64,000 bases of DNA from NCBI GenBank assembly GCA_900546115.1, contig URBQ01000006.1:1-64000 (forward strand), in the 5' to 3' direction. Position numbers and translations under genes: made by a program. The first letter of the stretch is position 1. Each line of letters begins with the position of its first letter. The notes beneath the pieces were generated by a model that made no database searches, had not been told where the DNA came from, and saw only the letters and a list, made by a program, of their open reading frames with translations. Of the stretch, positions 8,570-17,125 are shown in pieces. The DNA is from an uncultured Collinsella sp. (GTDB lineage Bacteria > Actinomycetota > Coriobacteriia > Coriobacteriales > Coriobacteriaceae).

Positions 8570-8594
8570 CCAACTCCCTTTAGAAGGGAATTGG
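8570..8594 (+). promoter_or_regulatory. ribosome-site-sequestering hairpin of a small toxin mRNA
   Basis: CCAACTCCCTT (8570-8580) pairs with AAGGGAATTGG (8584-8594) around a TAG loop, with one G-U pair. The right arm contains the AAGGGA ribosome site for the ATG at 8596. Such masking is typical of type I toxin messages. Confidence 0.55.
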
Positions 8595-8595
8595 T

Positions 8596-8679
8596 ATGAA
8601 CGTAAGCGATGCTATTTCGTTACTGGCGTTGTTAATCGCGGCTATCGAACTCGGCCTGTTTATCGGCCGAATGAAATAG
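8596..8679 (+). CDS. 27-residue holin-like membrane toxin (putative type I)
   Basis: A very short gene encoding MNVSDAISLLALLIAAIELG followed by LFIGRMK. The layout of a short polar start, one membrane helix and a basic end is that of the holin-like toxin family. After the stop come two hairpins: GCCGCC/GACGGC, then TGGCAAGACCCG/CGGGTGCCA. This matches the usual 3' architecture of those loci. The ribosome site is masked by the 8570-8594 hairpin. No antitoxin RNA was identified; it would be expected antisense over the 3' region. The assignment rests on length, topology and layout only. Confidence 0.6.
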   Translation: MNVSDAISLLALLIAAIELGLFIGRMK

Positions 8680-8734
8680 CCGCCCCCGCGTAAGCGAAGA
8701 CGGCCACTTCTCACGATGTAAACGTGCACTGGAG

Positions 8735-8762
8735 TTGGCAAGACCCGCTGCAACGGGTGCCA
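8735..8762 (+). terminator. 3' hairpin of the holin-like toxin transcript
   Basis: TTGGCAAGACCCG pairs with CGGGTGCCA around CTGCAA. It is comparable in position to the GGGTTGCC hairpins that end holin-like toxin loci elsewhere. The T-tract is weak (ATCCGTGCCTC), so termination efficiency is uncertain. Confidence 0.45.
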
Positions 8763-8914
8763 TCCGTGCCTCTATCTTATCTGCAAGCGCTCTGTCTCGC
8801 AAGCGTTGCGGCAAATGGGCGAAAGGTGCGAGCGGGTGAAATTTTGTCCGCACGGGCCCGTAAGCTTCTCAGTAAGGTTAAGTGCCGGTTTATTCGGCCG
8901 TTAGGGGAGTTGCT

Positions 8915-9241
8915 ATGTACGAGCCTTCACGTGTTCTTCTGTCGTTTCACATCGCAGGATTTCAATATGCCGACGGCGCTTTGGTCCTAGGCGATCTTAA
9001 AGCGGGCGATAAACTGACGCTGTGTGCCGAGCGCGATAATCCTCATGACCCCGAGGCAGTTGCGATCTACTATGGCAAGACCAAACTTGGCTACGTTCCA
9101 GGAAACGAGGTCGGCCCACTGTCCTTGATGATGTATTACGGCCACGAGGACGTATTTGAGGCCCGTGTGCAACAGGTTGCCCCCGAGCGCAGCCCGTGGC
9201 ATCAGGTGCGCGTTGGGCTCTATGTGGTGGATGCTCGCTAG
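8915..9241 (+). CDS. HIRAN domain protein
   Basis: The 108-residue product is almost entirely a HIRAN domain, a small beta-barrel known from Rad5/HLTF helicases to bind DNA 3' ends. The signature segments are present: FHIAGFQYADG, LTLCAERDNPHDPEAVAIYY and KLGYVPGNEVGPLS. The start at 8915 follows GGGGAG; an earlier in-frame ATG at 8882 lacks a site. It is followed by a small acidic gene and a metallophosphoesterase on the same strand. Stand-alone HIRAN proteins have no settled function. Confidence 0.85.
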   Translation: MYEPSRVLLSFHIAGFQYADGALVLGDLKAGDKLTLCAERDNPHDPEAVAIYYGKTKLGYVPGNEVGPLSLMMYYGHEDVFEARVQQVAPERSPWHQVRVGLYVVDAR

Positions 9242-9259
9242 TCGGCAATGGAGGCTGCC

Positions 9260-9436
9260 ATGTTTGACGACGACCTGTTCGATTTGACGGACGATCCGTT
9301 TGAGTGGGATATGCTGCTCGATGACGATGAGCTGGAGCAGGATCGCAAAAAGCAAAAGGATAAGAACACCCAGGATAAAGGTTCGAATAAAAAGGACAAG
9401 CGCCACCGCGGTCTGTTCGGCGGGCTCTTTGGCTAA
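9260..9436 (+). CDS. small hypothetical protein, acidic N-half and lysine-rich C-half
   Basis: A 58-residue product with a very acidic first half (DDDLFDLTDDPFEW), a lysine/asparagine-rich linker and a repeated GLFGGLFG tail. The start at 9260 has GGAGG five bases upstream; the ATG at 9248 overlaps that site. It begins 18 bases after the HIRAN gene and is probably co-transcribed with it. No family was recognised. Confidence 0.6.
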   Translation: MFDDDLFDLTDDPFEWDMLLDDDELEQDRKKQKDKNTQDKGSNKKDKRHRGLFGGLFG

Positions 9437-9502
9437 CCGCTGCGCCAAAGCGTCTGTATACTAGGCACGTGTTAGACGCGTTGCGAAATGAGGACAGAGA
9501 CG

Positions 9503-10048
9503 ATGATGTGGTTTACCGCCGACCTGCACCTGGGCGATACGAATATCTTGCACGATATGGGTCGACCGTTTGATTCGGTCGAGGAGATGAACCGCAAGGT
9601 CATCGCTGCCATCAATGAGTGCGTGTCGGCGGACGACCGCCTCTATATCTTGGGAGACTTTACCTATCGGTTGCCCCTGGCGGAGGCGGTGCGCCTGCGC
9701 GAGCGTATCGAATGCCAGAACGTGACGCTCATCCGTGGTAACCATGACGGTGACTGGGAAGATCCCGACGTACCGCAGATTTGGGAAGACGTGCGCGATT
9801 ACCTGGAGATTGCTCCCGGCTATGCCAAGGGGCATCGTCTGGTTATGAGCCATTACCCCATGCTCAGCTGGAATGGCAAGGCGCGCGGCGCCATCATGCT
9901 GCACGGGCATATCCATAGCAGGGGAGACCGCACCAACGCGCGCAATCGCGATCGCGAGCGCCCGATTCTGCGCTATGACGTGGGGCTCGATGCCAACGAT
10001 TACAAGCCCGTAAGCCGTGATCAAATCCTTGACTTCTTTGGGCTGTAA
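9503..10048 (+). CDS. calcineurin-like metallophosphoesterase
   Basis: A 181-residue phosphoesterase with the full metal-binding series: TADLHLGD (Asp7, His9), ILGDF, RGNHD, SHYPM and HGHIH. This compact form matches bacterial YfcE/MPPED-like enzymes of unknown substrate. The start at 9503 has GAGGA 8 bases upstream; ATGs at 9488 and 9506 are alternatives. A strong terminator follows at 10106. Confidence 0.88.
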   Translation: MMWFTADLHLGDTNILHDMGRPFDSVEEMNRKVIAAINECVSADDRLYILGDFTYRLPLAEAVRLRERIECQNVTLIRGNHDGDWEDPDVPQIWEDVRDYLEIAPGYAKGHRLVMSHYPMLSWNGKARGAIMLHGHIHSRGDRTNARNRDRERPILRYDVGLDANDYKPVSRDQILDFFGL

Positions 10049-10053
10049 TTCTC

Positions 10054-10104
10054 GAACCACCACACAAACCACCGCAAAGGGGACAGGCACCTTTATGGTG
10101 GTTC
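10054..10104. repeat. GGGGACAGGCACC palindromic element
   Basis: GAACCACCA (10054-10062) pairs with TGGTGGTTC (10096-10104). The interior contains GGGGACAGGCACCTTT, sharing the GGGACAGG core seen at 102-140 and 24291-24327. It begins five bases after the metallophosphoesterase stop. Confidence 0.65.
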
Positions 10105-10105
10105 T

Positions 10106-10140
10106 GGCGCCGCTGCCATTATGGCAGCGGCGCCTTTTTT
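10106..10140 (+). terminator. strong intrinsic terminator
   Basis: GGCGCCGCTGCCAT and ATGGCAGCGGCGCC form a 14-base-pair stem with a one-base loop as written, followed by TTTTTT. It ends the HIRAN-to-metallophosphoesterase unit. Confidence 0.95.
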
Positions 10141-10198
10141 GTCCGTGCGGCGCGGTAGAGTGTAGGCGGTTGAAATTTGCGTCCATCGAGGAGCTGCC

Positions 10199-11956
10199 AT
10201 GAACGAGATCAAGTGCCCGCATTGCGGCGAAGTTTTTAAGGTCGATGCGTCCGGTTATGCGGATATCGTCAAGCAGGTGCGCGATGCCGAGTTCTCGCGC
10301 GACCTGGATGAGCGCGTGAAGGCGGTCCAGCGCGAGGGCGAGCAGGCACTGGAGCTTGAGCGCTCGCGCTCGACGGCTGCTTTGCAAAAGGCAGAGTCTC
10401 AGCGCGACGCTCAGCTTGTCGAGCAGAAGAACGCTGCGGCTCAACAGCTGGCGCAAGAAGTCGCCAAGCGCGATGCCGAGCTTGCCGAGCTACGCGCCAA
10501 GCTCGAGGGCGCTGCCGCAGAGCGCGAGAGCGCAAGCCAGCGCGCGGCGGTTGAGGCCCGCGCCGATGCTCAAAAGGAGAATGCCGAACTGCAGCGCGAG
10601 ATCGACAACCTGCGTGCGCAGTTGGGGCGCAAAGATGATGAAGCCAGGCTTGCCGAGGCGGCGGCACGCAATGCTGCTCAAAACGACCTGTCCGCACGTG
10701 ATGCCCAGATTGCCGAGCTGCAAGCCAGGCTCGCCGCGGCGGACAAGGCCCAGGAGATGGCGCTTGCTGCTGCTGCGGCCGAGTCGCAGCGTGAGCTCGA
10801 GGCCGCTCGCAGCGAGGCCGAACGTACGCTTGCTGACTATCGCGCGAAGGTTCAGGAGAAGTTTTCCGTCGCAAAGGCTCAGTCCGAGCAGGAGGCCGAG
10901 GGTCTGCGTGCTCAGCTGCGCGAACAGGAACTGACGGCCAAGATGAACCTATCGGAGGCGGTCGCCGCGGCGGAGCGTGAGCGTGACGAGGCCCGTGCCA
11001 AGCTGACGAGCGAGCTGGCGGTGCGCGATTCTCGCGAGGAGCAGGCCAAGGCAGCACACGAGCTCGAGCTTGCGCAGGCCAAGCGCGCGAGCGATGACCT
11101 GATTCGTTACAAGGATGAAGAGATCGAGCGCCTTAAGGACATGAAGGTTCGCCTGTCTACCAAGATGGTGGGCGAGTCGCTCGAGCAGCATTGCGAGACC
11201 GAGTTTAACCGTCTGCGCATGACGGCGTTTCCCAATGCGTATTTCGAGAAGGATAACGATGCGTCCGAGGGCACCAAGGGAGACTTCATTTTCCGTGAGT
11301 GCGATGCGAGCGGCAACGAGATCATCTCGATTATGTTCGAGATGAAAAACGAGAACGATGAGACCGCGACCAAGCATAAAAACGAGGACTTCTTTAAGAA
11401 ACTCGATCACGATCGTTGCCAGAAAGGCTGCGAGTATGCGGTGCTCTGCACCCTGCTGGAGCCTGAGAGTGAGCTCTATAACGCGGGCATCGTCGACGTG
11501 AGTTACCGCTATGAGAAGATGTACGTGATCCGTCCGCAGTTTTTCATTCCCATGATCACGCTGCTGCGCAACGCCGCCATGGGTTCGCTGCGCTATAAGC
11601 AGGAGCTAGCGGAGTACAAACAGCAGAATATCGACGTCACGAACTTCGAAGCCAAGATGGAAAAGTTCAAGAACGACTTCGGCCGCAACTACGAGATCGC
11701 GAGCCGTAAGTTCCAAACGGCGATCGATGAGATCGACAAGACGATTAGCCATCTGCAGAAAACCAAGGAGGCGTTGCTGTCCTCCGAGAACAACCTGCGC
11801 CTTGCCAACAAGAAAGCCGACGATCTTACCATTCGCAAGCTCACGTGGGGCAACAAGACCATGAAGGCGGCGTTTGACGAGGCGCGCGAGGCTGCGCCGG
11901 AGACAAGCGATGCGCCAGCCGAGGCGGATTCGTATGAGGTCGAAGATGCCGAGTAA
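10199..11956 (+). CDS. DUF2130 coiled-coil protein with nuclease-like C-terminal domain
   Basis: The 585-residue product begins with a zinc-ribbon-like CPHCG, then has a long alanine/glutamate/arginine-rich coiled coil (about residues 30-310). The DUF2130 domain follows (about 315-470: ERLKDMKVRLSTKMVGESLE, GDFIFRECD, MFEMKNEND). The D...ExK pattern in GDFIF and FEMKNE resembles PD-(D/E)XK nucleases, and a second coiled coil precedes an acidic tail. The architecture recalls RmuC-type DNA-maintenance proteins. Function is unproven. It is a single gene with a ribosome site (GAGGAG) and its own terminator. Confidence 0.85.
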   Translation: MNEIKCPHCGEVFKVDASGYADIVKQVRDAEFSRDLDERVKAVQREGEQALELERSRSTAALQKAESQRDAQLVEQKNAAAQQLAQEVAKRDAELAELRAKLEGAAAERESASQRAAVEARADAQKENAELQREIDNLRAQLGRKDDEARLAEAAARNAAQNDLSARDAQIAELQARLAAADKAQEMALAAAAAESQRELEAARSEAERTLADYRAKVQEKFSVAKAQSEQEAEGLRAQLREQELTAKMNLSEAVAAAERERDEARAKLTSELAVRDSREEQAKAAHELELAQAKRASDDLIRYKDEEIERLKDMKVRLSTKMVGESLEQHCETEFNRLRMTAFPNAYFEKDNDASEGTKGDFIFRECDASGNEIISIMFEMKNENDETATKHKNEDFFKKLDHDRCQKGCEYAVLCTLLEPESELYNAGIVDVSYRYEKMYVIRPQFFIPMITLLRNAAMGSLRYKQELAEYKQQNIDVTNFEAKMEKFKNDFGRNYEIASRKFQTAIDEIDKTISHLQKTKEALLSSENNLRLANKKADDLTIRKLTWGNKTMKAAFDEAREAAPETSDAPAEADSYEVEDAE

Positions 11957-11975
11957 GGCATAGCGGATCGTGCAA

Positions 11976-12013
11976 AAGCGGGGTCGCTGGCGATGTTGCC
12001 AGCGACCCCGCTT
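11976..12013. terminator. bidirectional terminator between convergent genes
   Basis: AAGCGGGGTCGCTGGC and GCCAGCGACCCCGCTT form a 16-base-pair stem with a GATGTT loop. T-rich bases follow on the plus strand and TTTT on the minus strand. It lies between the DUF2130 gene and the helicase at 12036. Confidence 0.9.
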
Positions 12014-12035
12014 CGTTTCGTCCCATTCTGTTCGG

Positions 12036-14717
12036 CTAGTCCTCGAGCAGGTCCTCGATAAAGCCGACACGGTAGTTTTTGAAGATGACCTCGCCGCCGT
12101 CCTGCGTGGCGTCCAGATCGACATCGCCCATGATGCCAAAGTCGTGGTCGCCATCCTCGTCGGCAAAGATCTGGTGCACGTGCCATACGTGCGCGGTCTT
12201 CTCGTCGGACTCGTCGATGGAAAACATCGCGGCGCCGCGGGCATCTCCGTCGGTGAGGATCTCCTCGTGTTGTTCATGGTAGGCATCGAGAGCCTTTTGC
12301 CAGCGGATCTCGCTCATGCCCCAGTCGTCGTCGAGTTCGCCCAGGTCGCGCACATGCTCGCGGGCGGCAAGAGTCACGCGGCGGAAGAGCGCGTTGCGCA
12401 CCAACAGCGTGCAGCCGCGACGGTCCGCAACGACCTCGTCGATGCCCTGCGGCGGCGCGGCGTCGAGGGCTGCCGGGTTGCCGGCGTTCTCCCATTCGTC
12501 CACCAGGCTCGAGTCCACCGAGCGCACCACAAAGCCCAGCCACGAGATAATGTCGCGCAGGCGCTCGTCGCGCTTCTCGATGGGCACGGTGCGGTCGAGT
12601 GAACGGTAAGCCTCTGCCAGGTAGCGCAGCAAAATACCCTCGGAGCGGGCGATGCCGAGCTTTTGAATGTAGCCCTTAAAATCGCTCGCGCTTTCCAGCA
12701 TATCGCGCAGAACGCTCTTGGGAGAGAGTTGGTAGTCGTTTGCCCAGGGTACTTCCTGGCAGTACTTGTCAAAGGCGGCGTCGAGCAAGTCCTCGAGCGG
12801 CTTTTCGTACGTGACGTCCTGGATGCGCTCCAGGCGTTCCTCATACTCGATGCCGTCAGCCTTCATTTCGGCCATCGTGCGGTCGCGCGCTGCGCGCTCC
12901 TGAGCGCGCAGCGCCTGCTTGGGATCCTCGAGCGTTGCCTCGACCATCGAGATCAGGTCCATGGTATAGGTCTCGCTCTCGGGATCGAGCAGCTCCAACG
13001 CGGCAAGCAAAAACGGCGAGAGCGGCTGGTCGAGCGCAAAGTCCTCGGGCAGGTCGACCGTCAGTGCGTAGTCGATGTCCGGCGCGGCGTCAGCCGGAGC
13101 GTCGGGTGCGGGCGGCACCTCGGTGCGCACGACGACGCCGGAATCGATGAGCGTGGCGAAGATCTCGTCGGCACGAACCTCGAGCTTAGCCTTTTCCTCG
13201 GGGGTCTGCAGGCTCGTCTCGATGAGGTCGTGTACGCGGGCTCGGGCATCGCCACCCTGCTCGACCACGCTAATCACCATGGAGTGCGTGATGCGCAGGC
13301 GCGGCTTGAGTGTCTCGGGCTGCGTCTCGATCAGGCGCTCGAACGTCTGCTTGTTCCAGGTGACAAAGCCCTCGGGGGCCTTCTTCTTTTTAATCTTGCG
13401 GAGCTTTTTGGGGTCGTCGCCCGCCTTGGCCATAAGCTTGGCATTCTCGATCTCGTGCTCGGGTGCCTCGGCGATGACCATGCCCTCGGTATCGAAGCCC
13501 GAGCGGCCGGCACGACCGGCAATCTGATGGAACTCGCGGGCGCGCAGACGACGCATCTTGTAGCCATCGAACTTGGTGAGCGCGGTGAGCACCACGGTGT
13601 GGATGGGCACGTTGATACCGACGCCGAGCGTATCGGTGCCGCAGATGACGGGTAGCAGGCCCTGCTGCGCCAAGCGCTCGACCAGCAGGCGGTAGCGCGG
13701 CAACATGCCAGCATGGTGCACGCCGACGCCGCATCCGAGCAAGCGCTTGAGGATTTTGCCGAAGGCCGTCGAGAAGCTCGTGCCCTTGGCCGCCTCCTTG
13801 ATGGCCTCGCGCTGCTCCTTGCTGGCAATGCCAAAATTGGCGAGCGACTGTGCCGTCGCAAGTGCGGCATCCTGGCTAAAGTGCACGATATAGAGTGGGG
13901 CCTCGTCGCGGCGTATGGCGAGCTCGACCGTGCCCTCGAGGGAGGTCGTCACATAGTCGTAACTCAGCGGAACAGGACGCGGGGCGTCGACGACCAAGTC
14001 GCAAGCAGCGCCGGTGTGCTCCTCGAGTGAGGCGGCGATGGCAGTGACATCGCCGAGCGTGGCGCTCATGAGCATGAATTGCGTGTGAGGCAGGGTGAGC
14101 AGCGGCACCTGCCAGGCCCAACCGCGATCGGGGTCGGCAAAGTAGTGGAACTCGTCCATGGCGACGCAGCCAACATCGGCATCTTCGCCCTCGCGTAGTG
14201 CGTCGTTGGCGAGGATTTCTGCCGTACAGCAGATGACGGGCGCCTTGGTGTTGATATGCGTGTCGCCGGTGATCATACCGACGTTATCGCGGCCGAGCAC
14301 CTGCACAAGGTCGAAAAACTTCTCGCTGACCAGAGCCTTGATGGGGGCCGTGTAATAGCAGCGTTTGCCCTGTGCCATGCCCATAAAGAGCATGCCCAGC
14401 GCGACAAGCGACTTGCCCGATCCGGTCGGCGTGCCCAGAATGACGTGATCGCCGGCGGCTAGATCCATGAAAGCCTCTTCTTGGTGATCCCACAGCTCAA
14501 TACCGCGATCGCTCGTCCATTCAAAGAAGCGCTCGAAGGCCTGGTCGGGCGTGAGCCACGGTTCGGGCTCGCTGCCGTCCTCGGGCTCCCACCAGGTGGG
14601 GGAGAGCGCACCGAGTGAGCCGAATTCGGCTTCGGTTCCCGTGCCGCCCGAGAATGAGCTGGCGGCTCCGGCACCGGAGACGGTGCTGGCGGCGATATCT
14701 GTCGTGGTCTGTGCCAT
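12036..14717 (-). CDS. Ski2-like DEAD/DEAH-box helicase with DUF3516 C-terminus
   Basis: An 893-residue superfamily 2 helicase. Motif I is GTPTGSGKS, motif II is MDEFH (variant of DEVH), motif III is MSATLGD, and motif VI is QIAGRAGRSG. A KKKK-rich linker follows, and then the DUF3516 region makes up roughly the last 350 residues. Ski2-like helicases of this type in actinobacteria are thought to unwind RNA. It has no operon partners: upstream is a repeat (14841-14961) and then the trmB-like gene. The first 30 residues are low complexity and may be disordered. Confidence 0.9.
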   Translation of the reverse strand: MAQTTTDIAASTVSGAGAASSFSGGTGTEAEFGSLGALSPTWWEPEDGSEPEPWLTPDQAFERFFEWTSDRGIELWDHQEEAFMDLAAGDHVILGTPTGSGKSLVALGMLFMGMAQGKRCYYTAPIKALVSEKFFDLVQVLGRDNVGMITGDTHINTKAPVICCTAEILANDALREGEDADVGCVAMDEFHYFADPDRGWAWQVPLLTLPHTQFMLMSATLGDVTAIAASLEEHTGAACDLVVDAPRPVPLSYDYVTTSLEGTVELAIRRDEAPLYIVHFSQDAALATAQSLANFGIASKEQREAIKEAAKGTSFSTAFGKILKRLLGCGVGVHHAGMLPRYRLLVERLAQQGLLPVICGTDTLGVGINVPIHTVVLTALTKFDGYKMRRLRAREFHQIAGRAGRSGFDTEGMVIAEAPEHEIENAKLMAKAGDDPKKLRKIKKKKAPEGFVTWNKQTFERLIETQPETLKPRLRITHSMVISVVEQGGDARARVHDLIETSLQTPEEKAKLEVRADEIFATLIDSGVVVRTEVPPAPDAPADAAPDIDYALTVDLPEDFALDQPLSPFLLAALELLDPESETYTMDLISMVEATLEDPKQALRAQERAARDRTMAEMKADGIEYEERLERIQDVTYEKPLEDLLDAAFDKYCQEVPWANDYQLSPKSVLRDMLESASDFKGYIQKLGIARSEGILLRYLAEAYRSLDRTVPIEKRDERLRDIISWLGFVVRSVDSSLVDEWENAGNPAALDAAPPQGIDEVVADRRGCTLLVRNALFRRVTLAAREHVRDLGELDDDWGMSEIRWQKALDAYHEQHEEILTDGDARGAAMFSIDESDEKTAHVWHVHQIFADEDGDHDFGIMGDVDLDATQDGGEVIFKNYRVGFIEDLLED

Positions 14718-14840
14718 GTGTTTGCTTTCTCTCGCGATTGTCCGCCAACTATTATGGCGTAGCGTCGCATCGATGCGTTCGCAGGCAAGAAAATGCAGGA
14801 AATGGGCGTTCTGCCCAGCCGTTTAGTGTAGTCGCTAGCC

Positions 14841-14961
14841 AAGTGAGTAGACTTTTTGCGATATTGCGAGCACATGACTTTTGCGCAAGGGTTCTACCTG
14901 CGGTTTTATGTTTCGCTATGCGGGCTGTGCCTGGCTATTGCAAAAAAGTCTACTCACTTAG
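14841..14961. repeat. AAGTGAGTAGAC palindromic element, copy 3
   Basis: Bounded by AAGTGAGTAGACTTTT and AAAAGTCTACTCACTTAG, with the internal CTACCTGCGGTTTTAT shared with copy 2. This copy lies between two minus-strand genes, 66 bases beyond the stop of the trmB-like gene, and does not overlap coding sequence. Confidence 0.85.
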
Positions 14962-15026
14962 GTTTGAGGGCCGTTCGCTGGCGCCAATTTGCGCTTGTTT
15001 GCCGACGCCGCGACCATCAGAAGCCC

Positions 15027-15866
15027 CTAGGACTCTTGCGGCAGGCGCTTCTTGCCTTTGCGGGCGCGGTTTCTAAAGTTCTCGACGGCCTCTTCCATGC
15101 CCAGAGGTACATAGGTAAGCTCATCGAGGTTTTCGGGCAGGTAGCAGGCAAGGCTTTGCTCCTGCGCGCGGCCCGCCGCGAGCTGTTCATTGCTGGGCTG
15201 CGCGCCGGGTGTGGCGCAAATGCCATAGACGACGGCACCCATCTCGCGCGTGCGGCATTCGTACTCGGTCTCGGGATGCTCGGGATGGTCGCGGCGGACG
15301 TCGTCACTTACCCAAAGCGTGTCGTAGCCTGCCGCGGCAAACTGTCCCAGGGCATAATCGCGCAATGGCTTGCTGTCGGTGCGCAGCGTGACGGTGGCGT
15401 CGGCTGCAAAGAGCGGGCGATAGAGCATTAGATGGTCGACATGGACGAGTCGTTTTTTGGCGTACTTGGCCTTGGGCTGCGGCGTGGGAAAGTTGATGGT
15501 AATGGCATCGAGCTCGCCTGCGGCAAACAGCTGCGGCAGCGATGCGGCGCCTCGGGGCAGGACAAGTGCGTTGGACAGCTCCTGCTCGCAGATTTTCTGT
15601 GCGGCATAGGCGATGCAGATGGGCTCCTGGTCCATGCCGATAAAGAACGTGTTTGGCTCGCGGGCCGCGCGCTCTACAAGGTACGTTCCCTTGCCACAAC
15701 CAAGATCCAGATGAAGGTGTTCGAAAGGCTTGCTGCCTGCGGGCGCACAGGCCTCGCGCCAATCTCCGGCATAGGCCTCGGGGTTCGTCTCAATCGCATC
15801 GGCGTAGCGCTCCAGGCGCTCCTCGAGCACAAAGTTCTTAGGTGTGCGAACGTGGACGGCTCCCAT
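15027..15866 (-). CDS. trmB: TrmB-like tRNA (guanine-46-N7)-methyltransferase
   Basis: A 279-residue SAM-dependent methyltransferase with motif I DLGCGKGTYL (about residue 54) and a family-like FFIGMDQEP segment. The substrate motif, usually FPDPWPK, reads INFPTPQPKAKYAKKR here, losing the Asp and Trp. A C-terminal extension of about 60 residues ends in a basic tail. TrmB methylates G46 in the tRNA variable loop. Given the changed motif, an altered specificity is possible. The start at 15866 has an AAGGAG-type site. Confidence 0.7.
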   Translation of the reverse strand: MGAVHVRTPKNFVLEERLERYADAIETNPEAYAGDWREACAPAGSKPFEHLHLDLGCGKGTYLVERAAREPNTFFIGMDQEPICIAYAAQKICEQELSNALVLPRGAASLPQLFAAGELDAITINFPTPQPKAKYAKKRLVHVDHLMLYRPLFAADATVTLRTDSKPLRDYALGQFAAAGYDTLWVSDDVRRDHPEHPETEYECRTREMGAVVYGICATPGAQPSNEQLAAGRAQEQSLACYLPENLDELTYVPLGMEEAVENFRNRARKGKKRLPQES

Positions 15867-15985
15867 GAGGCTCCTTGGTCATACGTATGGAACACATTGC
15901 AGGCGCGTTCCGTCAATGGGTTGAAAAAGGGTGGGCATGGTTTGCCCGAAAGATGCGGTGCGGCTCGGCGGCGAGTTGCCGATAC

Positions 15986-16858
15986 CTACAGGCGCTTGAG
16001 AATCACATAGCGGTTGAGCTCGCCGCTGCGACCGTCGGCATGGAAACGCTCAAGCTCGCGCACGGGGACCTCGCCGCTCTTGTAGAACGTGCGGACACCG
16101 CGCACCAGGTCGGTGATCTGCTGATCGTCAAAGTGATGGCAATAGCGGTAGGCGTGGCGGTCGTTTTGCCAGCCAATGAGGTGGTCGCCGGCTTCAAACT
16201 GCGCGGAATCGTAACCCTCAAACGGCGGGGTGAGCTCGGCGCGGGCCTCGGCGCGAACGGCTTTGCGCGCCATGCGCTCGTCGTTCATAAACTCCCAAAA
16301 GCTGATGGCGATGATGCCGCCTGGGCGCGTCTGGCGCACCAGAGCGTCGAGCACGCGTACGCGGTACTCGCACGACGGCACGTGGTGCATAAATCCAAAG
16401 CAGACCGAGATGTCGGCGAGCGGGGCGTCGAAAAGCACGTCGGGTGTCTCGGCGGGGTTGAGCTTCATAAGGGCATCGAGCACGTCGAGTTCCTGGAAGT
16501 GCAGGTTGGGAATGCGCAGGGCGTGACCGTGCGCATCGATAGCCAAATCCTGACACGAGTCAACACCATAGAACTCAAACGGGCAGCTGGCGTCTGCCGA
16601 GGGGTTTGCGCCATCGACGCCCTTGGCGGCAAGTGCGCCGCCGGCGGCAAAGTTCTCGAATCGCATATTGCCGCAGGCAAGATCGAAGACGCGGACGGGA
16701 TGCTCGATCGTGGCGACTTCGAGCTGCCCGAGCGCGATGTCCATGGTGCGCACCCAGCCGGGCCACGGGGCCTGCCGCGTATCGGAAAAGGAGGCGGAGT
16801 GTTCGCGATAGAACGTGTTGTTGAGCTGGATGAGCGATGAGGCGAAATCGCGGTTCAC
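15986..16858 (-). CDS. Trm9/ABH8-like SAM-dependent methyltransferase
   Basis: A 290-residue class I methyltransferase. Its N-terminus (NNTFYREHSASFSDTR, then PWPGW) resembles the FSxTRxxxWP signature of Trm9/ABH8 enzymes, which methylate carboxymethyl-uridine at the tRNA wobble base. Motif I is VFDLACGNMRF, and CFGFMHHV marks motif IV. The GTG at 16858 is chosen because GGAGGGAG lies 9 bases upstream; the open frame extends to 16993 without better sites. Elp3, which makes the precursor modification, is encoded at 18839. Assignment to Trm9 is by motif only. Confidence 0.6.
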   Translation of the reverse strand: MNRDFASSLIQLNNTFYREHSASFSDTRQAPWPGWVRTMDIALGQLEVATIEHPVRVFDLACGNMRFENFAAGGALAAKGVDGANPSADASCPFEFYGVDSCQDLAIDAHGHALRIPNLHFQELDVLDALMKLNPAETPDVLFDAPLADISVCFGFMHHVPSCEYRVRVLDALVRQTRPGGIIAISFWEFMNDERMARKAVRAEARAELTPPFEGYDSAQFEAGDHLIGWQNDRHAYRYCHHFDDQQITDLVRGVRTFYKSGEVPVRELERFHADGRSGELNRYVILKRL

Positions 16859-17125
16859 GGCGCGGAACTCCCTCCGATGGCGGTGCGGAATAAACAGTAC
16901 GACCATACTACCGTTAACGCCGCAACGGGGACAACCGAGCTGTGGGTCATTGCTTTGTTTGGACACATTTCCGCAGCTCATATATGCCCGCAACCGCCGG
17001 TTGTCAAAAATCTCACTAGAATAGGTGGCATGCTTTTGGCGGTGGCGGATAGATTTTTAACTGTGCAAGGCGCCTTAAGAACAAAAACGGTCCGGCGGCA
17101 CGGCTGGCATCGCATAGGAGGAACC

